Made by a program: the position numbers and the translations under genes. A DNA stretch of 64,000 bases from Brevibacillus agri. Lineage in GTDB: Bacteria; Bacillota; Bacilli; Brevibacillales; Brevibacillaceae. Every line of letters starts with the position of its first letter. The first letter of the stretch is position 1. The notes under the pieces were generated by a model. The model saw nothing but the letters and a program-made list of their open reading frames with translations. It searched no databases and had not been told where the DNA came from. The DNA is taken from positions 3,278,001-3,342,000 of the forward strand of contig NZ_CP026363.1 of NCBI RefSeq assembly GCF_004117055.1, in the 5' to 3' direction. This document shows, one piece after another, positions 23,869 through 35,421 of this stretch.

Positions 23869-24762
23869 CTACAACCCGGCTGATCGTTGCAGACGTTTGG
23901 CAATCTCGATAAAATCTTCGCGCGACACGCCCGGCGCAAACTCCTCCGGCAACTCATCGAGGTCTGGAACCGGGCCGCCATCGGGAACGCCCTGAATGAC
24001 CTCGGCTGTGCCGCCGTCCGGCAATGGACCGCGCCAGATCAAGGCGATATCCTGGTAATCCTGATAGCTGAACGTAAACAGCTTGCGGTTCAGCCCCATG
24101 GCAATGTACGGATGGGTGGCGTCAAACTGGTCATTGTCGAGATCGGGGATGGGGAGCATTTTCGTCAGGTCTACCCCTGTGGCGATTTCCAGCGCTTTGG
24201 CGTAGGCGACGATGTGCACGCCGCCTCTGACCAGCAAGTAGCCGATCATGGCTCTCGCCGTCGGGTGATCGGTCATCTGGTACACCCTCATCTTGTGCGT
24301 CCGCGCCCCGCATTCGAGGAAAAAGTTGTGCAACAGATCGAGGACGAGGTTGCCGCTGGTGAAAACGTAATCACCCGTCCACGATTTTCCCATGGAATCC
24401 CCGGGCAGCGCCGTCTGTGCCGAAGCAATGAAATGATACGTATTGCGTTTGTTCAAGCCGTTGGACAGCGGTGTCGTATCCGGATCACCTGGCCGGGTAA
24501 TGCCTTTCATGCACAAATTGATCGCATTGGACACCAGTTCGACGTGTCCTACCTCTTCCGCCGTAATGCTTGCGACGAGGTCGTAAAACGGCTTCAGCTT
24601 GCGCTTGCCGCGAAAATTGAACGATTGGTACAAGTAGTTGTTCAATGTCGACATCTCGCCAAAACGACCGCCCAATAGCTCCTGGACGGCCGCAGCGGCG
24701 TTGGCGTCTCCGTATTCCGGCTCAGGAAGCTCGATAGCCAATCTATTGATCCGTGTAAACAA
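23869..24762 (-). CDS. Manganese catalase
   Basis: A 297-residue di-manganese catalase that breaks down hydrogen peroxide. Metal-ligand segments are visible: VQELLGGRFGEMSTLNNYLY (first Glu), SITAEEVGHVELVSNAINL (Glu-x-x-His) and the second half with MIGYLLVRGGVHIVAYAKAL (His). The TTG at 24762, behind GGGGAGGG, gives the normal N-terminus FTRINRLAIELPEPEYGDAN. Many Bacillota carry such enzymes in spores or as general peroxide defence. The DUF2642 protein gene ends 69 bases upstream on the same strand and may be co-transcribed. Confidence 0.94.
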   Translation of the reverse strand: MFTRINRLAIELPEPEYGDANAAAAVQELLGGRFGEMSTLNNYLYQSFNFRGKRKLKPFYDLVASITAEEVGHVELVSNAINLCMKGITRPGDPDTTPLSNGLNKRNTYHFIASAQTALPGDSMGKSWTGDYVFTSGNLVLDLLHNFFLECGARTHKMRVYQMTDHPTARAMIGYLLVRGGVHIVAYAKALEIATGVDLTKMLPIPDLDNDQFDATHPYIAMGLNRKLFTFSYQDYQDIALIWRGPLPDGGTAEVIQGVPDGGPVPDLDELPEEFAPGVSREDFIEIAKRLQRSAGL

Positions 24763-24830
24763 CGCGATTCCCTCCCCCGTCATACTCCTACCTTTACTGT
24801 TTTATGTCGGGGCAGGGTTGTATCATGCCA

Positions 24831-25073
24831 TTAACCCGGCATGACCCAGACGATTTGCTGGATGCGCACCAAAAACGTAGAGCCGCCCACGCGCAAAGCC
24901 ACGTGATCCGGCATGACGTTGACGACGTTGCCACGGAGGTTTCCCTGGGTCGTTTGAATGACGACATCACGCTGTACCACGCCGAGCAAGGTTTGATACA
25001 GAAACGGGTCGATCAACGTCGACATCGAAGGGGTGTTCGATCCCGACTGGGGTTGGTAAGGATACGCACTCAT
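24831..25073 (-). CDS. DUF2642 (YuzF-like) protein
   Basis: An 80-residue protein. A Ser/Gln/Pro-rich N-terminus (SAYPYQPQSGSNTPSM) is followed by a compact beta-rich domain: LLGVVQRDVVIQTTQGNLRG, VVNVMPDHVALRVGGSTFLV and RIQQIVWVMP. This SH3/Sm-like pattern is that of DUF2642, common in spore formers, where it is linked to the spore surface. The exact role is unknown. The start at 25073 has AGGAAGGAG. Its position before Mn-catalase on the same strand supports a spore or stress role for the pair. Confidence 0.82.
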   Translation of the reverse strand: MSAYPYQPQSGSNTPSMSTLIDPFLYQTLLGVVQRDVVIQTTQGNLRGNVVNVMPDHVALRVGGSTFLVRIQQIVWVMPG

Positions 25074-25111
25074 GACGTTCTGGACTCCTTCCTGTAGTTC
25101 CTCACTTTACC

Positions 25112-25333
25112 TTATGCAGCGCGTGGCGCTTGGGTGAGTGCCCAGGCTGTCCGGGATGGTATCACAGGCCCGTGGCGATTGATGTCGATGGAGCGTGTAC
25201 TGCGTCGCCCTGCGACTTTTGTCCGCTCGAGCAGCGCATGCAACGCCTCCCCTTGCAATCCGTGACGCTCCATCAGCGTCACGCACCGCGTCACCCCATC
25301 CGAACCGACTGGCAGCATACCCCACGCCGTCAT
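25112..25333 (-). CDS. Possible small protein, unknown
   Basis: A 73-codon frame (MTAWGMLPVGSDGVTRCVTL, then MERHGLQGEALHALLERTKV) with third-position G+C typical of the surrounding genes. The stop lies 38 bases before the DUF2642 gene. I do not recognise it, and the ribosome binding site is poor. It could be a fragment of a larger gene or chance. Confidence 0.3.
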   Translation of the reverse strand: MTAWGMLPVGSDGVTRCVTLMERHGLQGEALHALLERTKVAGRRSTRSIDINRHGPVIPSRTAWALTQAPRAA

Positions 25334-25407
25334 GCGCCGGAAGCGGACAGCATGGCGTTGCGCGCAAGGTCTGTTTCACAACCTGTCAGCCCGCTTTTGA
25401 CCCAAAC

Positions 25408-25441
25408 GAAAAAAGTCCCCTGCCCTATCGACAGAGGACAC
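25408..25441 (-). terminator. Terminator after the transglycosylase gene
   Basis: GTCCTCTG pairs with CAGGGGAC on the minus strand, followed by T6. Confidence 0.75.
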
Positions 25442-25451
25442 TCTTCGCTTG

Positions 25452-26297
25452 TTACTGCTTCAAAGCTGGCTTCAGCCCGCTCTGTGCCTTGACCACGACT
25501 TGCTCCTGCTTCGCCTGCTTGAGCGTCTCCTGGTCGATGACGTGCAGTTCGGCCATTCGGTCCAGCACCACCTGCTGACGCGCTTTGGCCTTTTCCCAAT
25601 GCTTTACGGGCGAGTAGGCCTCCGGCGCTTTCGGCAAAGAAGCGAGAATCGCGGTTTCTCCCATGGTCAGCGAGGTGGAGGCGCCAACGCCCGGCGCTGC
25701 GACCGGCTTGCCGAAGTAAAACTCGGCCGCTTCGCCGATGCCGTAGTGCCCATGCCCGAAGTAGATGACGTTCAGGTACATTTCCAGCAGTTCTTTTTTG
25801 CTGTAGCGCTGCTCCAGTTGCAAGGCGATCGCCATTTCCTTGATTTTTCTGCCCATCGTTTTGTCATGGGTCAAAAACAGGTTGCGGGCCAATTGCATCG
25901 TGATCGTGCTTCCGCCCTGCACGTAGGCGCCTTCCCGCACATCTACCCAGATCGCGCGGGCCAGACCGTACGGGTCCACCCCGGGATGTTGCATATAGCG
26001 ATGGTCCTCAATCGCGACAAACGCCTTCCACACGTAGTCGGGCATCTCATCCAGCTTGACGTAGACGCCCTTTGCCGGATGCTGGACAGCCGCCAGCTTC
26101 TGCTCGTCAATCCACAGGTTTCCTGCCCAGGTGAGCAACAGCGGGGCCAGAATCGCCGCCACCAGCATCGCGACAAGCACGATGCCCGCTCTTTTTCTCC
26201 AGGAAACGCTCCGTTTTTGCGAGCGCTCCCTGGCCGTTGCTGCTGTTGCTGTATATGGTTTCGCATTTCCTCCTACCGGAACGGAAAGCTGGTTCAT
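25452..26297 (-). CDS. Monofunctional peptidoglycan transglycosylase (GT51)
   Basis: A 281-residue membrane-anchored glycosyltransferase that polymerises lipid II into glycan strands. After a short basic cytoplasmic tail, one membrane segment lies near residues 38-58. The GT51 motifs follow: FVAIEDHRYMQHPGVD with the catalytic Glu, YVQGGSTITMQLARNLFLTH, RKIKEMAIALQLEQRYSKKE and YLNVIYFGHGHYGIGEAAEF. No transpeptidase domain follows, which distinguishes it from class-A penicillin-binding proteins. The ATG at 26297 has AAGGGGG and is preferred over one 24 codons earlier. Confidence 0.93.
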   Translation of the reverse strand: MNQLSVPVGGNAKPYTATAATARERSQKRSVSWRKRAGIVLVAMLVAAILAPLLLTWAGNLWIDEQKLAAVQHPAKGVYVKLDEMPDYVWKAFVAIEDHRYMQHPGVDPYGLARAIWVDVREGAYVQGGSTITMQLARNLFLTHDKTMGRKIKEMAIALQLEQRYSKKELLEMYLNVIYFGHGHYGIGEAAEFYFGKPVAAPGVGASTSLTMGETAILASLPKAPEAYSPVKHWEKAKARQQVVLDRMAELHVIDQETLKQAKQEQVVVKAQSGLKPALKQ

Positions 26298-26408
26298 GCC
26301 GCATTCCCCCTTGCCTTCTCTGACAACTCCATTGTAGGGAATGCGCATGTTTTCTCCCATCGAATCCACTTACAGCAAGCTTACAATTTCGTAAGGCGCA
26401 CGTTTTTT

Positions 26409-27989
26409 TTAAGAGCGGAGCGTCTTCGCTTCCTGCTGGCGCAGCTCGATGCGCCTGATTTTGCCGGAGGTCGTCTTCGGCAGCTCCTGGACAAATTCGA
26501 TCTTGCGCGGGTATTTGTACGGGGCTGTCAACGTTTTCACGTGATCTTGCAGCTCCGAGACGAGTCCGTCGGAAGGGGCATGGCCCTTTTTCAAAATAAC
26601 AAACGCTTTCACAACGTGTCCGCGCTCGGGATCGGGGCTTGCGACCGCCGCACATTCGGCTACTGCCGGATGCTTGACCAGCGCGTCCTCCACCTCGAAC
26701 GGCCCGATCGTGTACCCGCCGGAAATGATGATGTCATCCGAGCGGCCCTCGAACCAGATGTAGCCGTCCTCGTCCATGCGGCCCTGGTCGCCGGTGACGT
26801 ACCAGTCGCCCCGGAACGCTCGCGCAGTGCGCTCAGGATCGTCCAGGTACCCTTTGAACAGCGCCACGAGGTTGCGGTCGATCGCAATATCCCCGACCTT
26901 GCCGACAGGCAGCTCGTGGCCCTCCTCGTCGATAATCGCGATGCGCACGACCGGCGAAGGCTTGCCCATCGAGCCGGGCTTTGGCTCCATGCCGACGAAG
27001 GTCCCGACCAACAGCGTGCTTTCCGTCTGTCCGTAGCCATCGCGCACCGTCAACTGGAACTCGCGGCGGAACGTATCAATCACTTCGCGGTTGAGCGGCT
27101 CCCCTGCCGAGCATGCCGAGCGCAGCGCTTGCAGCTTGTACTCGCCCAGATCGGATACTTTGGCCATCAGCCTGTACTCGGTCGGAGTCGCGCAGAGGAC
27201 GGACACCGGGTATTTTTGCAAAATCGCCAAATAATTTTCCGCAACGAACCGCCCTTTGTACACAAACGCCGTCGCTCCCATCCCCAATGTCGAGACGAAC
27301 GGACTCCAGATCCATTTGGCCCAGCCAGGGCCTGCTGTCGCCCACACCAGGTCGCCTTCGCGCACGTCGAGCCACTGCTTTGCCGCCACCGCCAAATGCG
27401 CGAACGGCCAGCCGTGGACGTGCATAACCCCTTTCGGACCGCCCGTAGTCCCGGACGTATAGGACAAAAATGCCAGTTCGTCCGCATCCGTATCTACTGC
27501 CGTAAATTCCTCGGCCTGCCCTTCCATGATTCCCGCCAGGGCTACCCAGCCTTCTTTCCCTTCGCCTGTCGTAATGTAGTGCGCCAGACTGGGACAATTG
27601 CCGCGGGTCTGATCGACCTCGTCCAGCACGCCCTCGAAGCTGATGACAGCCTTGGCCTTGGCGTGGTTCACCCGGTACTCGATGTCCTTGTAGCGCAACA
27701 TTTCCGAGCCGGGCAAAATGACCGCGCCCAGCTTCAGCAAAGCGAGGTACAGCCCGTAGGCGAGCGTCCCGCGGGAGACGAGCACAAGCACCCGGTCCTT
27801 TTCCCCAATCCCGACGGAACTAAGCGCATTCGCGATCCGGTTGGAATAGCGGCGCAGCTCCTCATAGGTCAAAACTCGTTCGTTCCCTTGCTCGTCCAGC
27901 TCCCAGACAGCGCGTCTCTCCGGATTTTTTCTGGCCCACTCATCCACTTGTACGGCGAAATTGTATTTTGCTGGCATGTTCAATTGCAA
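26409..27989 (-). CDS. AMP-forming acyl-CoA synthetase (medium-chain/acetyl type)
   Basis: A 526-residue member of the adenylate-forming superfamily that activates a carboxylic acid with ATP and CoA. Core motifs: AFLSYTSGTTGGPKGVMHVH, the acyl-site region CATPTEYRLM and DGYGQTESTLLVG, GDWYVTGDQGRMDEDGY, RSDDIIISGGYTIGPFEVE and the C-terminal lysine PKTTSGKIRRIELR. The closest groups are medium-chain and acetyl-CoA synthetases (ACSM/AcsA); substrate not fixed. A TTG at 27989 is favoured because GGGGGTG lies eight bases upstream; the ATG at 27977 would be too far. It follows no operon partner. Confidence 0.9.
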   Translation of the reverse strand: MQLNMPAKYNFAVQVDEWARKNPERRAVWELDEQGNERVLTYEELRRYSNRIANALSSVGIGEKDRVLVLVSRGTLAYGLYLALLKLGAVILPGSEMLRYKDIEYRVNHAKAKAVISFEGVLDEVDQTRGNCPSLAHYITTGEGKEGWVALAGIMEGQAEEFTAVDTDADELAFLSYTSGTTGGPKGVMHVHGWPFAHLAVAAKQWLDVREGDLVWATAGPGWAKWIWSPFVSTLGMGATAFVYKGRFVAENYLAILQKYPVSVLCATPTEYRLMAKVSDLGEYKLQALRSACSAGEPLNREVIDTFRREFQLTVRDGYGQTESTLLVGTFVGMEPKPGSMGKPSPVVRIAIIDEEGHELPVGKVGDIAIDRNLVALFKGYLDDPERTARAFRGDWYVTGDQGRMDEDGYIWFEGRSDDIIISGGYTIGPFEVEDALVKHPAVAECAAVASPDPERGHVVKAFVILKKGHAPSDGLVSELQDHVKTLTAPYKYPRKIEFVQELPKTTSGKIRRIELRQQEAKTLRS

Positions 27990-28154
27990 GTGAAACACCC
28001 CCACGCTTTTTAAGTATGTAGAATATAGAAGTTCTACATTTTCTCAATATTTCCTCTTTACTGTCTATTCTAACAAAAATTTATCCGTGGAGCATTGCAA
28101 AAATTGGCAAGCGCCGCACCCGTAACAATTCGCGGCGTTCTGCGTCAAACATAA

Positions 28155-28186
28155 CAAAGGCTCTCATGCACACGAGCACGAGAGCC
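28155..28186 (-). terminator. Terminator after the tandem NlpC/P60 gene
   Basis: GGCTCTC (28159-28165) pairs with GAGAGCC (28180-28186), followed on the minus strand by TTTGTT. Confidence 0.6.
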
Positions 28187-28231
28187 GACTGAACGGTGTT
28201 TACCGTATGCAGTTAGGGGAGCCTTTAGCGG

Positions 28232-29137
28232 CTACAGGACGCGTTTGATTTTGACCACGCGCTTCTCCCAGTTCGTTCCGTCGAACTTGGAGTACGTCAC
28301 GCCCGGGCTGCCGTACGTGTGCAAAATTTTGCCGTCTCCGGCGTAGATCGCCACGTGCGTAATCCGGTCAGAAGAGCTGTTGACAGAAGCCTTCATGAAG
28401 ACCAGGTCGCCTTTTTGCAAGTTCTTCTTGGACACAGTCGTCCCTACGGTCGATTGCTGGTGGGAGTCGCGCGGCAACGTGATTCCCGCTTCCTTGAAGA
28501 CGCGCTGGGTAAAGGACGAGCAGTCAAACGTCTTGGTCGTGCTGCTGCTGGAGCCGTATTTGTACTTCGTGCCCATGTATTTCTCGCCGATCTTGATGAC
28601 CTTGTCGGCCAGATTGCTTGCCGGTTGCTCCGGCTTGCTGCCGGAATTGTCGGAAGAGCTTGTCTCATCCAAAATGCGGCGTGCGCCGACGAACTTATTG
28701 CTGTATTCCGAATAGCTTTTCAGGACGACGGCATCCTCGCTTTGAGAGGAGTAGACAAATTGGTCATTGCCTATGTATATGCCCATAAATGTGGGGCTTC
28801 CTGTTCCATTGGACGAGAAGAACACCAGGTCTCCCGGCTCTACGCTGTTTTGGGAGACTTTTTTGCCTGCTTTGGACAAGCTCGAAATCGTGCTGCCAAT
28901 GGAAATGCCGATTTGCTTGTACGTGTACGTAGCCAGCTCTGCAGACCCGAACTGTTTTGGACCTTTTGCTTTATATTCATAATCTTTCCCAATCAAAGAT
29001 GTCGCGATCTGTACAACATCAGACTGTTTCGAATCTTGCGTCTTAGCGGCCGCCTGTCCAACTTGACCACCCATTAACAGGGACGTACTCAGCATGACTG
29101 CTACTGTTGACTTCATTACCCAATCTCGTTTCGTCAC
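28232..29137 (-). CDS. Secreted tandem NlpC/P60 protein, first domain inactive
   Basis: A 301-residue exported cell-wall protein. After a signal peptide (cleavage about residue 32) come two NlpC/P60 domains. The C-terminal one (about 180-301) has the catalytic Cys in FDCSSFTQRVFKE and His in RITHVAIYAG. The first (about 40-160) keeps the fold pattern (PGDLVFFSSNGTGS, IYIGNDQFVYSS) but has FGSAELATY where FDCSGF is expected and TFMGIYIG instead of SHVGIY. It therefore lacks both catalytic residues. A Ser/Gly/Pro linker joins them. A GTG at 29137 is chosen for its AAGGAGG. Likely a D,L-endopeptidase with a binding or regulatory first domain. Confidence 0.9.
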   Translation of the reverse strand: MTKRDWVMKSTVAVMLSTSLLMGGQVGQAAAKTQDSKQSDVVQIATSLIGKDYEYKAKGPKQFGSAELATYTYKQIGISIGSTISSLSKAGKKVSQNSVEPGDLVFFSSNGTGSPTFMGIYIGNDQFVYSSQSEDAVVLKSYSEYSNKFVGARRILDETSSSDNSGSKPEQPASNLADKVIKIGEKYMGTKYKYGSSSSTTKTFDCSSFTQRVFKEAGITLPRDSHQQSTVGTTVSKKNLQKGDLVFMKASVNSSSDRITHVAIYAGDGKILHTYGSPGVTYSKFDGTNWEKRVVKIKRVL

Positions 29138-29354
29138 TTTCTTTTCCTCCTTGTCATGTTGTGGCACCCGTCGTGGGTACATGGACAGATTACCCCAGGA
29201 GGAAACGGGAGGATAAGACCGTAAAATTTACCAATCATGGAATTAGTAGCATCGGACTAATCAGAAAACAAGGCGCACAACAGGCCATTCCTGCCTTTTA
29301 GTTCCATAGAACCAGACACAGTTGAGAATCGGTTTCAATGGCGCTTTTTCAAAC

Positions 29355-29399
29355 AAAAACCCATCTTCTGCCTGATCCTGTCAGAAGATGGGTCTTTTC
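29355..29399 (-). terminator. Terminator after the FAH-family gene
   Basis: CCCATCTTCTG (29360-29370) pairs with CAGAAGATGGG (29382-29392), with a T run on the minus strand. Confidence 0.8.
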
Positions 29400-29420
29400 A
29401 CCCGGCATAACTGCCCGTTT

Positions 29421-30047
29421 TTATTTCAGTTTGGCCGTAAACTGGCCCCACTCTTCGTCGCCCCATTTGAGGGTCAGCACATCGCCATCGGCGACCGGTC
29501 CGACACCCGCAGGAGTCCCCGTGTAAATCACATCGCCCTGACCCAAGCCAAAATGCTCCGCGACGTAAGCAATGATCGTCTCCAGATTAAAAATCACATC
29601 GCGAATATTTCCCCGCTGCACCTGCTCGCCGTTTTTGAGCAGGGAAAAGTCTGTCTGCTGCATCGCCGCAAGCCCTGGAAACGGGTGAAACGGCGTCAAG
29701 ATCGCGGAATGAGGGAAGCCTTTGGCAAGCAGCCACGGATGGCCTGCACTCTTCAGCTCGCTCTGCACATCGCGCAAAGTAAAATCAATGCCAAGGGCGA
29801 TCTTGTCGACCAGCTCGGCAAGCGTGCAGCCCGGTTCATACGGCCGTGCCAGATGCACGACCAGCTCCGCTTCATAATGAAGCTCTCCGCGCGTCCCAGG
29901 CAGCTCGATCTCCTGTCCGTTCGTCACAGCCAGAGCGTGTGTCGGCTTGGCAAAAATCATCGGTTTTTTCGGTACGTCGTTCCCCAGTTCGGCCGCATGC
30001 AGCCGGTAATTGCGGCCCACACAGTAAATATTGCGGATCTGTTCCAT
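29421..30047 (-). CDS. Fumarylacetoacetate hydrolase (FAH) family protein
   Basis: A 208-residue FAH-fold enzyme. Family landmarks: [28 protein letters not shown], the metal-binding acidic stretch [30 protein letters not shown] and [17 protein letters not shown]. The short, single-domain form groups with acylpyruvate hydrolases and oxaloacetate decarboxylases/tautomerases rather than tyrosine-degradation FAH. The start at 30047 follows AAGGAGAGG. Single gene with its own terminator. Substrate assignment needs enzymology. Confidence 0.88.
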   Translation of the reverse strand: MEQIRNIYCVGRNYRLHAAELGNDVPKKPMIFAKPTHALAVTNGQEIELPGTRGELHYEAELVVHLARPYEPGCTLAELVDKIALGIDFTLRDVQSELKSAGHPWLLAKGFPHSAILTPFHPFPGLAAMQQTDFSLLKNGEQVQRGNIRDVIFNLETIIAYVAEHFGLGQGDVIYTGTPAGVGPVADGDVLTLKWGDEEWGQFTAKLK

Positions 30048-30119
30048 TTTGTCCTCTCCTTATGAAAGCTTGTCGCTCCCATTTACTATATCATGGGAAA
30101 GAGGACGAAAAACAGCCGG

Positions 30120-30653
30120 TCAATACTCGTCAAAGCAGTTGTCATAGCCCGGCCAGAGCCTGGCGTTGCCGCGCGCCTCCACTTCAAACACTGTATCGCA
30201 AATCGCTTCCAGCGCGCTCTCCAAATCCGTCTCCTCCTCCGAGCTCCACATGAACCCGTAACGAAGGCGCACGACCTGCTCTTTTTTTTCGCAGAGGACA
30301 AACGCGAGCTGCGGGTGCTGCTCAATGACCGCTCGGCGCGCCTGAACGGTCGCGTCCAGCGAAAACAAGCCATCCCATTCCGAGATGACATAGGTGGAAG
30401 TTACCTCGATCCAAAGTGCGGAGGAATCGTTTCTCCTGCGAAAGACAACCGAGTCCTCCCGATAAAATCCATACCCCGAAGGAAGGGCGCCCTGGAGTCT
30501 GAATGCCATCCCGACAGGCAAATCTTCCGGCTTTAGCGCTGCGACAAGCCGACCAGGCAAAAGATAGTAGCCATCCTCCTGGCAAGAGCCCAAAGGCTCG
30601 CCCATGACGACCACGCGCTGATTATGCGGGTCACCTGTCACCTGTACGTACAT
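30120..30653 (-). CDS. Hypothetical protein, unknown function
   Basis: A 177-residue soluble protein, not recognised. It opens with a beta-rich segment (YVQVTGDPHNQRVVVMGEPL, GYYLLPGRLVAAL), is rich in aromatic and acidic residues, and ends with WSSEEETDLESALEAICDTV and YDNCFDEY. No signal peptide or membrane segment is seen. The ATG at 30653 lies after AAAGGAGGTG; a GTG one codon earlier is equally possible. Good ribosome binding site and codon use support a real gene. Confidence 0.7.
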   Translation of the reverse strand: MYVQVTGDPHNQRVVVMGEPLGSCQEDGYYLLPGRLVAALKPEDLPVGMAFRLQGALPSGYGFYREDSVVFRRRNDSSALWIEVTSTYVISEWDGLFSLDATVQARRAVIEQHPQLAFVLCEKKEQVVRLRYGFMWSSEEETDLESALEAICDTVFEVEARGNARLWPGYDNCFDEY

Positions 30654-30748
30654 CACGGCACCTCCTTTTCACACAGTATGGTCAGGAATGCCTGCCTCAA
30701 AACCAAATAATGTTTCGGTACATCCATTATTTTACATTTATAGCAGAC

Positions 30749-30793
30749 AAAAAAAACAGGAGGTACATCCCAATTTGATGTCCCCCTGCTTTT
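30749..30793 (-). terminator. Terminator after the VanW gene
   Basis: GCAGGGGGACATC pairs with GATGTACCTCCTG on the minus strand, followed by T8. Confidence 0.8.
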
Positions 30794-30802
30794 GCGTTGT
30801 TG

Positions 30803-31420
30803 TCATGATGCGCGGACGATGGCGATGACTACATCGTTTTCGTTGTACGCTTTCGCTTTTATTTTGACAGGAAAGTCGTACGGGTTCTGGAACTGAAAAT
30901 CGAGGACGCCGTAAGCTACCGTTGCGTCCTGGCCTGCCGGCACGTAGCCCACCGACTTGCTGTGATTGTGCCGCTCCACGATCGTCATCCCGGCTTCCGC
31001 TGTCGCATTGTACAGCGTGCTGGATACTTGGCAAATCCCGCCGCCGAAGTCGTCGACAAGCTGCCCGTTCAAGATCGTCCCTGCCTTTTCCCAGCCGTCT
31101 TCCTCTATGTTGGAATTGCCTACTTCTTCATTAAAAGAAAAAACAGCTTGCGGCTTGATTTTTTCCTGGTTGATCTTTTTCAGCGCCTTCTTGATATTGT
31201 GCTTGCGCGCGTCAGAGCTGCCTTCCATCGTCGTATGGTAAAAGCCGAGGACTTCTTTGTCTTTGATGTCCATTTTGTCCAAAAAAGCTTCGCGCTGCTC
31301 TGCAGGGGAAAGCTCTGCTGTGCCCAGGGCAGATGCAGGTGTGGGAAGGACTGCCGTACACGCTGAAAACAGGAAGGCTGTTGTCATCACACTGATGCCT
31401 ATGAACCGGAATTTGTTCAT
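30803..31420 (-). CDS. VanW-family lipoprotein-like exported protein
   Basis: A 205-residue exported protein. The signal peptide ends in AFLFSACTA, a plausible lipobox with Cys21. The remainder is a VanW domain: IKPQAVFSFNEEVGN, ILNGQLVDDFGGGICQVSST, LYNATAEAGMTIVERHNHSK and YGVLDFQFQNPYDFPVKIKA. VanW was named from a vancomycin-resistance cluster, but no role in resistance is shown and its activity is unknown. Many spore formers have several exported VanW proteins. Start at 31420 behind GAGGAGC; a strong terminator follows. Confidence 0.88.
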   Translation of the reverse strand: MNKFRFIGISVMTTAFLFSACTAVLPTPASALGTAELSPAEQREAFLDKMDIKDKEVLGFYHTTMEGSSDARKHNIKKALKKINQEKIKPQAVFSFNEEVGNSNIEEDGWEKAGTILNGQLVDDFGGGICQVSSTLYNATAEAGMTIVERHNHSKSVGYVPAGQDATVAYGVLDFQFQNPYDFPVKIKAKAYNENDVVIAIVRAS

Positions 31421-31635
31421 GCTCCTCTACTCCCTCGCTTTCATTCGTGCTGTCTCTTTTTTCGGCTCGCGCAAAAAAGCTTGCGAATGCTGCAAGCCTG
31501 CAACGTGTCGATCACAATGCTCGCCACTCTACTGTATCCCACGCTTGACGCGGCGAGCAACCCGCAAATCTTGGACAGTTTTCAAGGAACAGGTGAGCAG
31601 CCGGACGGTGGACATCCGCCTGCGCTTTTTCTGGC

Positions 31636-31671
31636 GCAAAAAGGCAGACCGTCCTTGCTGCTGCGGTCTGT
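31636..31671 (-). terminator. Terminator without an intact gene upstream
   Basis: CAGACCG (31645-31651) pairs with CGGTCTG (31664-31670), followed on the minus strand by CCTTTTTG. Confidence 0.55.
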
Positions 31672-31818
31672 CTCTAAGTCGCCATTCTGCATCGTTCTCG
31701 CCGATCACGCCGAGCGCCCCGCCCGGTTTTTCTCGTTTTCTTCTGGACAAAATGGCGCTATGCTTCACGCCAGGTCAGGAACAGCCTGCGGTGTTTCAGG
31801 CATGAAGCTTTTATTTTT

Positions 31819-31837
31819 GAAAATGAAATTCATTATC
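31819..31837. promoter_or_regulatory. Orphan Fur-type operator
   Basis: GAAAATGAAATTCATTATC matches 16 of 19 positions of the classical Fur consensus. No intact gene starts next to it on either strand. Confidence 0.55.
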
Positions 31838-31854
31838 ATCATTCTGATTGTAGC

Positions 31855-31901
31855 GAAAAAAAGAAAGTTCTTCAACCTTCCTTGGTCGAAAAACTTTCTT
31901 T
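31855..31901 (-). terminator. Terminator of the rph gene
   Basis: AAAGAAAGTT (31860-31869) pairs with AACTTTCTTT (31892-31901), with a long T run on the minus strand. Confidence 0.7.
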
Positions 31902-31978
31902 GATCGCTCGTCCTGCCTTGCAACCAAAGGCAACCGCTCATCTACTCGACTCGCTCGCGAGCTTGACGGCTTCAGCCA

Positions 31979-34719
<2,741 letters not shown>

Positions 34720-34743
34720 TCATCGTGTCTTTTTAGGCGCAAT

Positions 34744-34780
34744 CAAAAAGAACCTGGGCAGTTTTGCCAGGTTCTTTTCA
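34744..34780. terminator. Bidirectional hairpin terminator
   Basis: AGAACCTGG (34749-34757) pairs with CCAGGTTCT (34767-34775), with T-rich flanks on both strands. Confidence 0.7.
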
Positions 34781-34809
34781 TTCATGCCGCTCCAAGCTGA
34801 AAAGCATAT

Positions 34810-34834
34810 AAAAAAACCTGGAACGCGTCCAGGC
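34810..34834 (-). terminator. Terminator after the siderophore-binding protein remnant
   Basis: CCTGG-acgcgtt-CCAGG on the minus strand, followed by T7. Confidence 0.65.
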
Positions 34835-34895
34835 AATCTGTTAGAGAATGCGAATGTTGGAACAATCACGACTGTTCAAATCTCAATCGCCTTTG

Positions 34896-35396
34896 CTATT
34901 GTATCATAAAAACTAGACATGTCAAAGAAATTTCTAGGACTGGCCCGCCCCCCCCATCGTGCCAGAAACCTCGGACCTCACTGCTTCTGTTTCGCCCCGT
35001 TGTGCGCTCGATCACGTCGGCCAACGCCTCGATCTGGCCGAGGACGGATATCGGGTCAAAGTAGAAAAAGGTTTTGTAATCGAGGACGATGACGCGATTC
35101 TCCCGGACAGCCGGAAGCTGCCTCCACACTCCGCTATCGACAACCGCCTTCAGCTCTTCCTCGGTCGTTTGGTCCCATGAGCAGAGAAACACGATGTCTG
35201 CGTCGGCGTATTCTTGGAGCAGCTCAAGCGAAATCGCCTGGTACTGTGCGCCGCTGTCGATCACTTCACGCTGCACCCGCTCATTGGCCTTGAAGCCGAT
35301 CGCATGGTAGATCGCTTCCCCGCCCCGCCCGAAGTTGTCGCCGAGCACGGCAAGCTCTTTTCCGTTCGGATGAACAAGTGTCGCGGTCGCATTCAT
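34896..35396 (-). pseudogene. Iron-siderophore ABC substrate-binding protein, 5'-truncated
   Basis: The 166-codon frame matches only the C-terminal half of FhuD/YfiY-type binding proteins: LVHPNGKELAVLGDNFGRGG, IYHAIGFKANERVQ, AISLELLQEYADADIVFLCS and FFYFDPISVLGQIEALADVI. The signal peptide, lipobox and first lobe (about 170 residues) are missing. The first Met codon lies directly against a Fur-like site, as if a deletion joined the promoter to the middle of the gene. The last 30 residues (after ERTTGRN) do not look like the family and may also be altered. Not expected to function. Confidence 0.7.
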
Positions 35397-35410
35397 GAGA
35401 ATTATTATCG
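35396..35410. promoter_or_regulatory. Fur-like site at the binding-protein remnant
   Basis: TGAGAATTATTATCG matches 13 of 15 positions of a 7-1-7 Fur box and overlaps the start of the truncated binding-protein frame. Confidence 0.45.
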
Positions 35411-35421
35411 AATCAAGCGTA

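Larger units (their letters stand above)
31421..31978. other. Intergenic region with orphan Fur-type site and two terminators
   Basis: No gene is supported. It contains a minus-strand terminator at 31636-31671 that follows no intact gene, an isolated Fur-type operator at 31819-31837, and the rph terminator. The arrangement suggests a lost Fur-regulated gene reading on the minus strand between the operator and the first terminator. Confidence 0.5.

Noticed and set aside
25449..28013. 854-codon open frame on the plus strand
   Set aside because: It lies antisense to the transglycosylase and acyl-CoA synthetase genes, both with full motifs. High G+C suppresses stops in the opposite frame; the translation has no family features.
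34810..34834. T-box or other leader element before rph
   Set aside because: The two CCTGG hairpins read as terminators on the minus strand and lie outside the rph leader.
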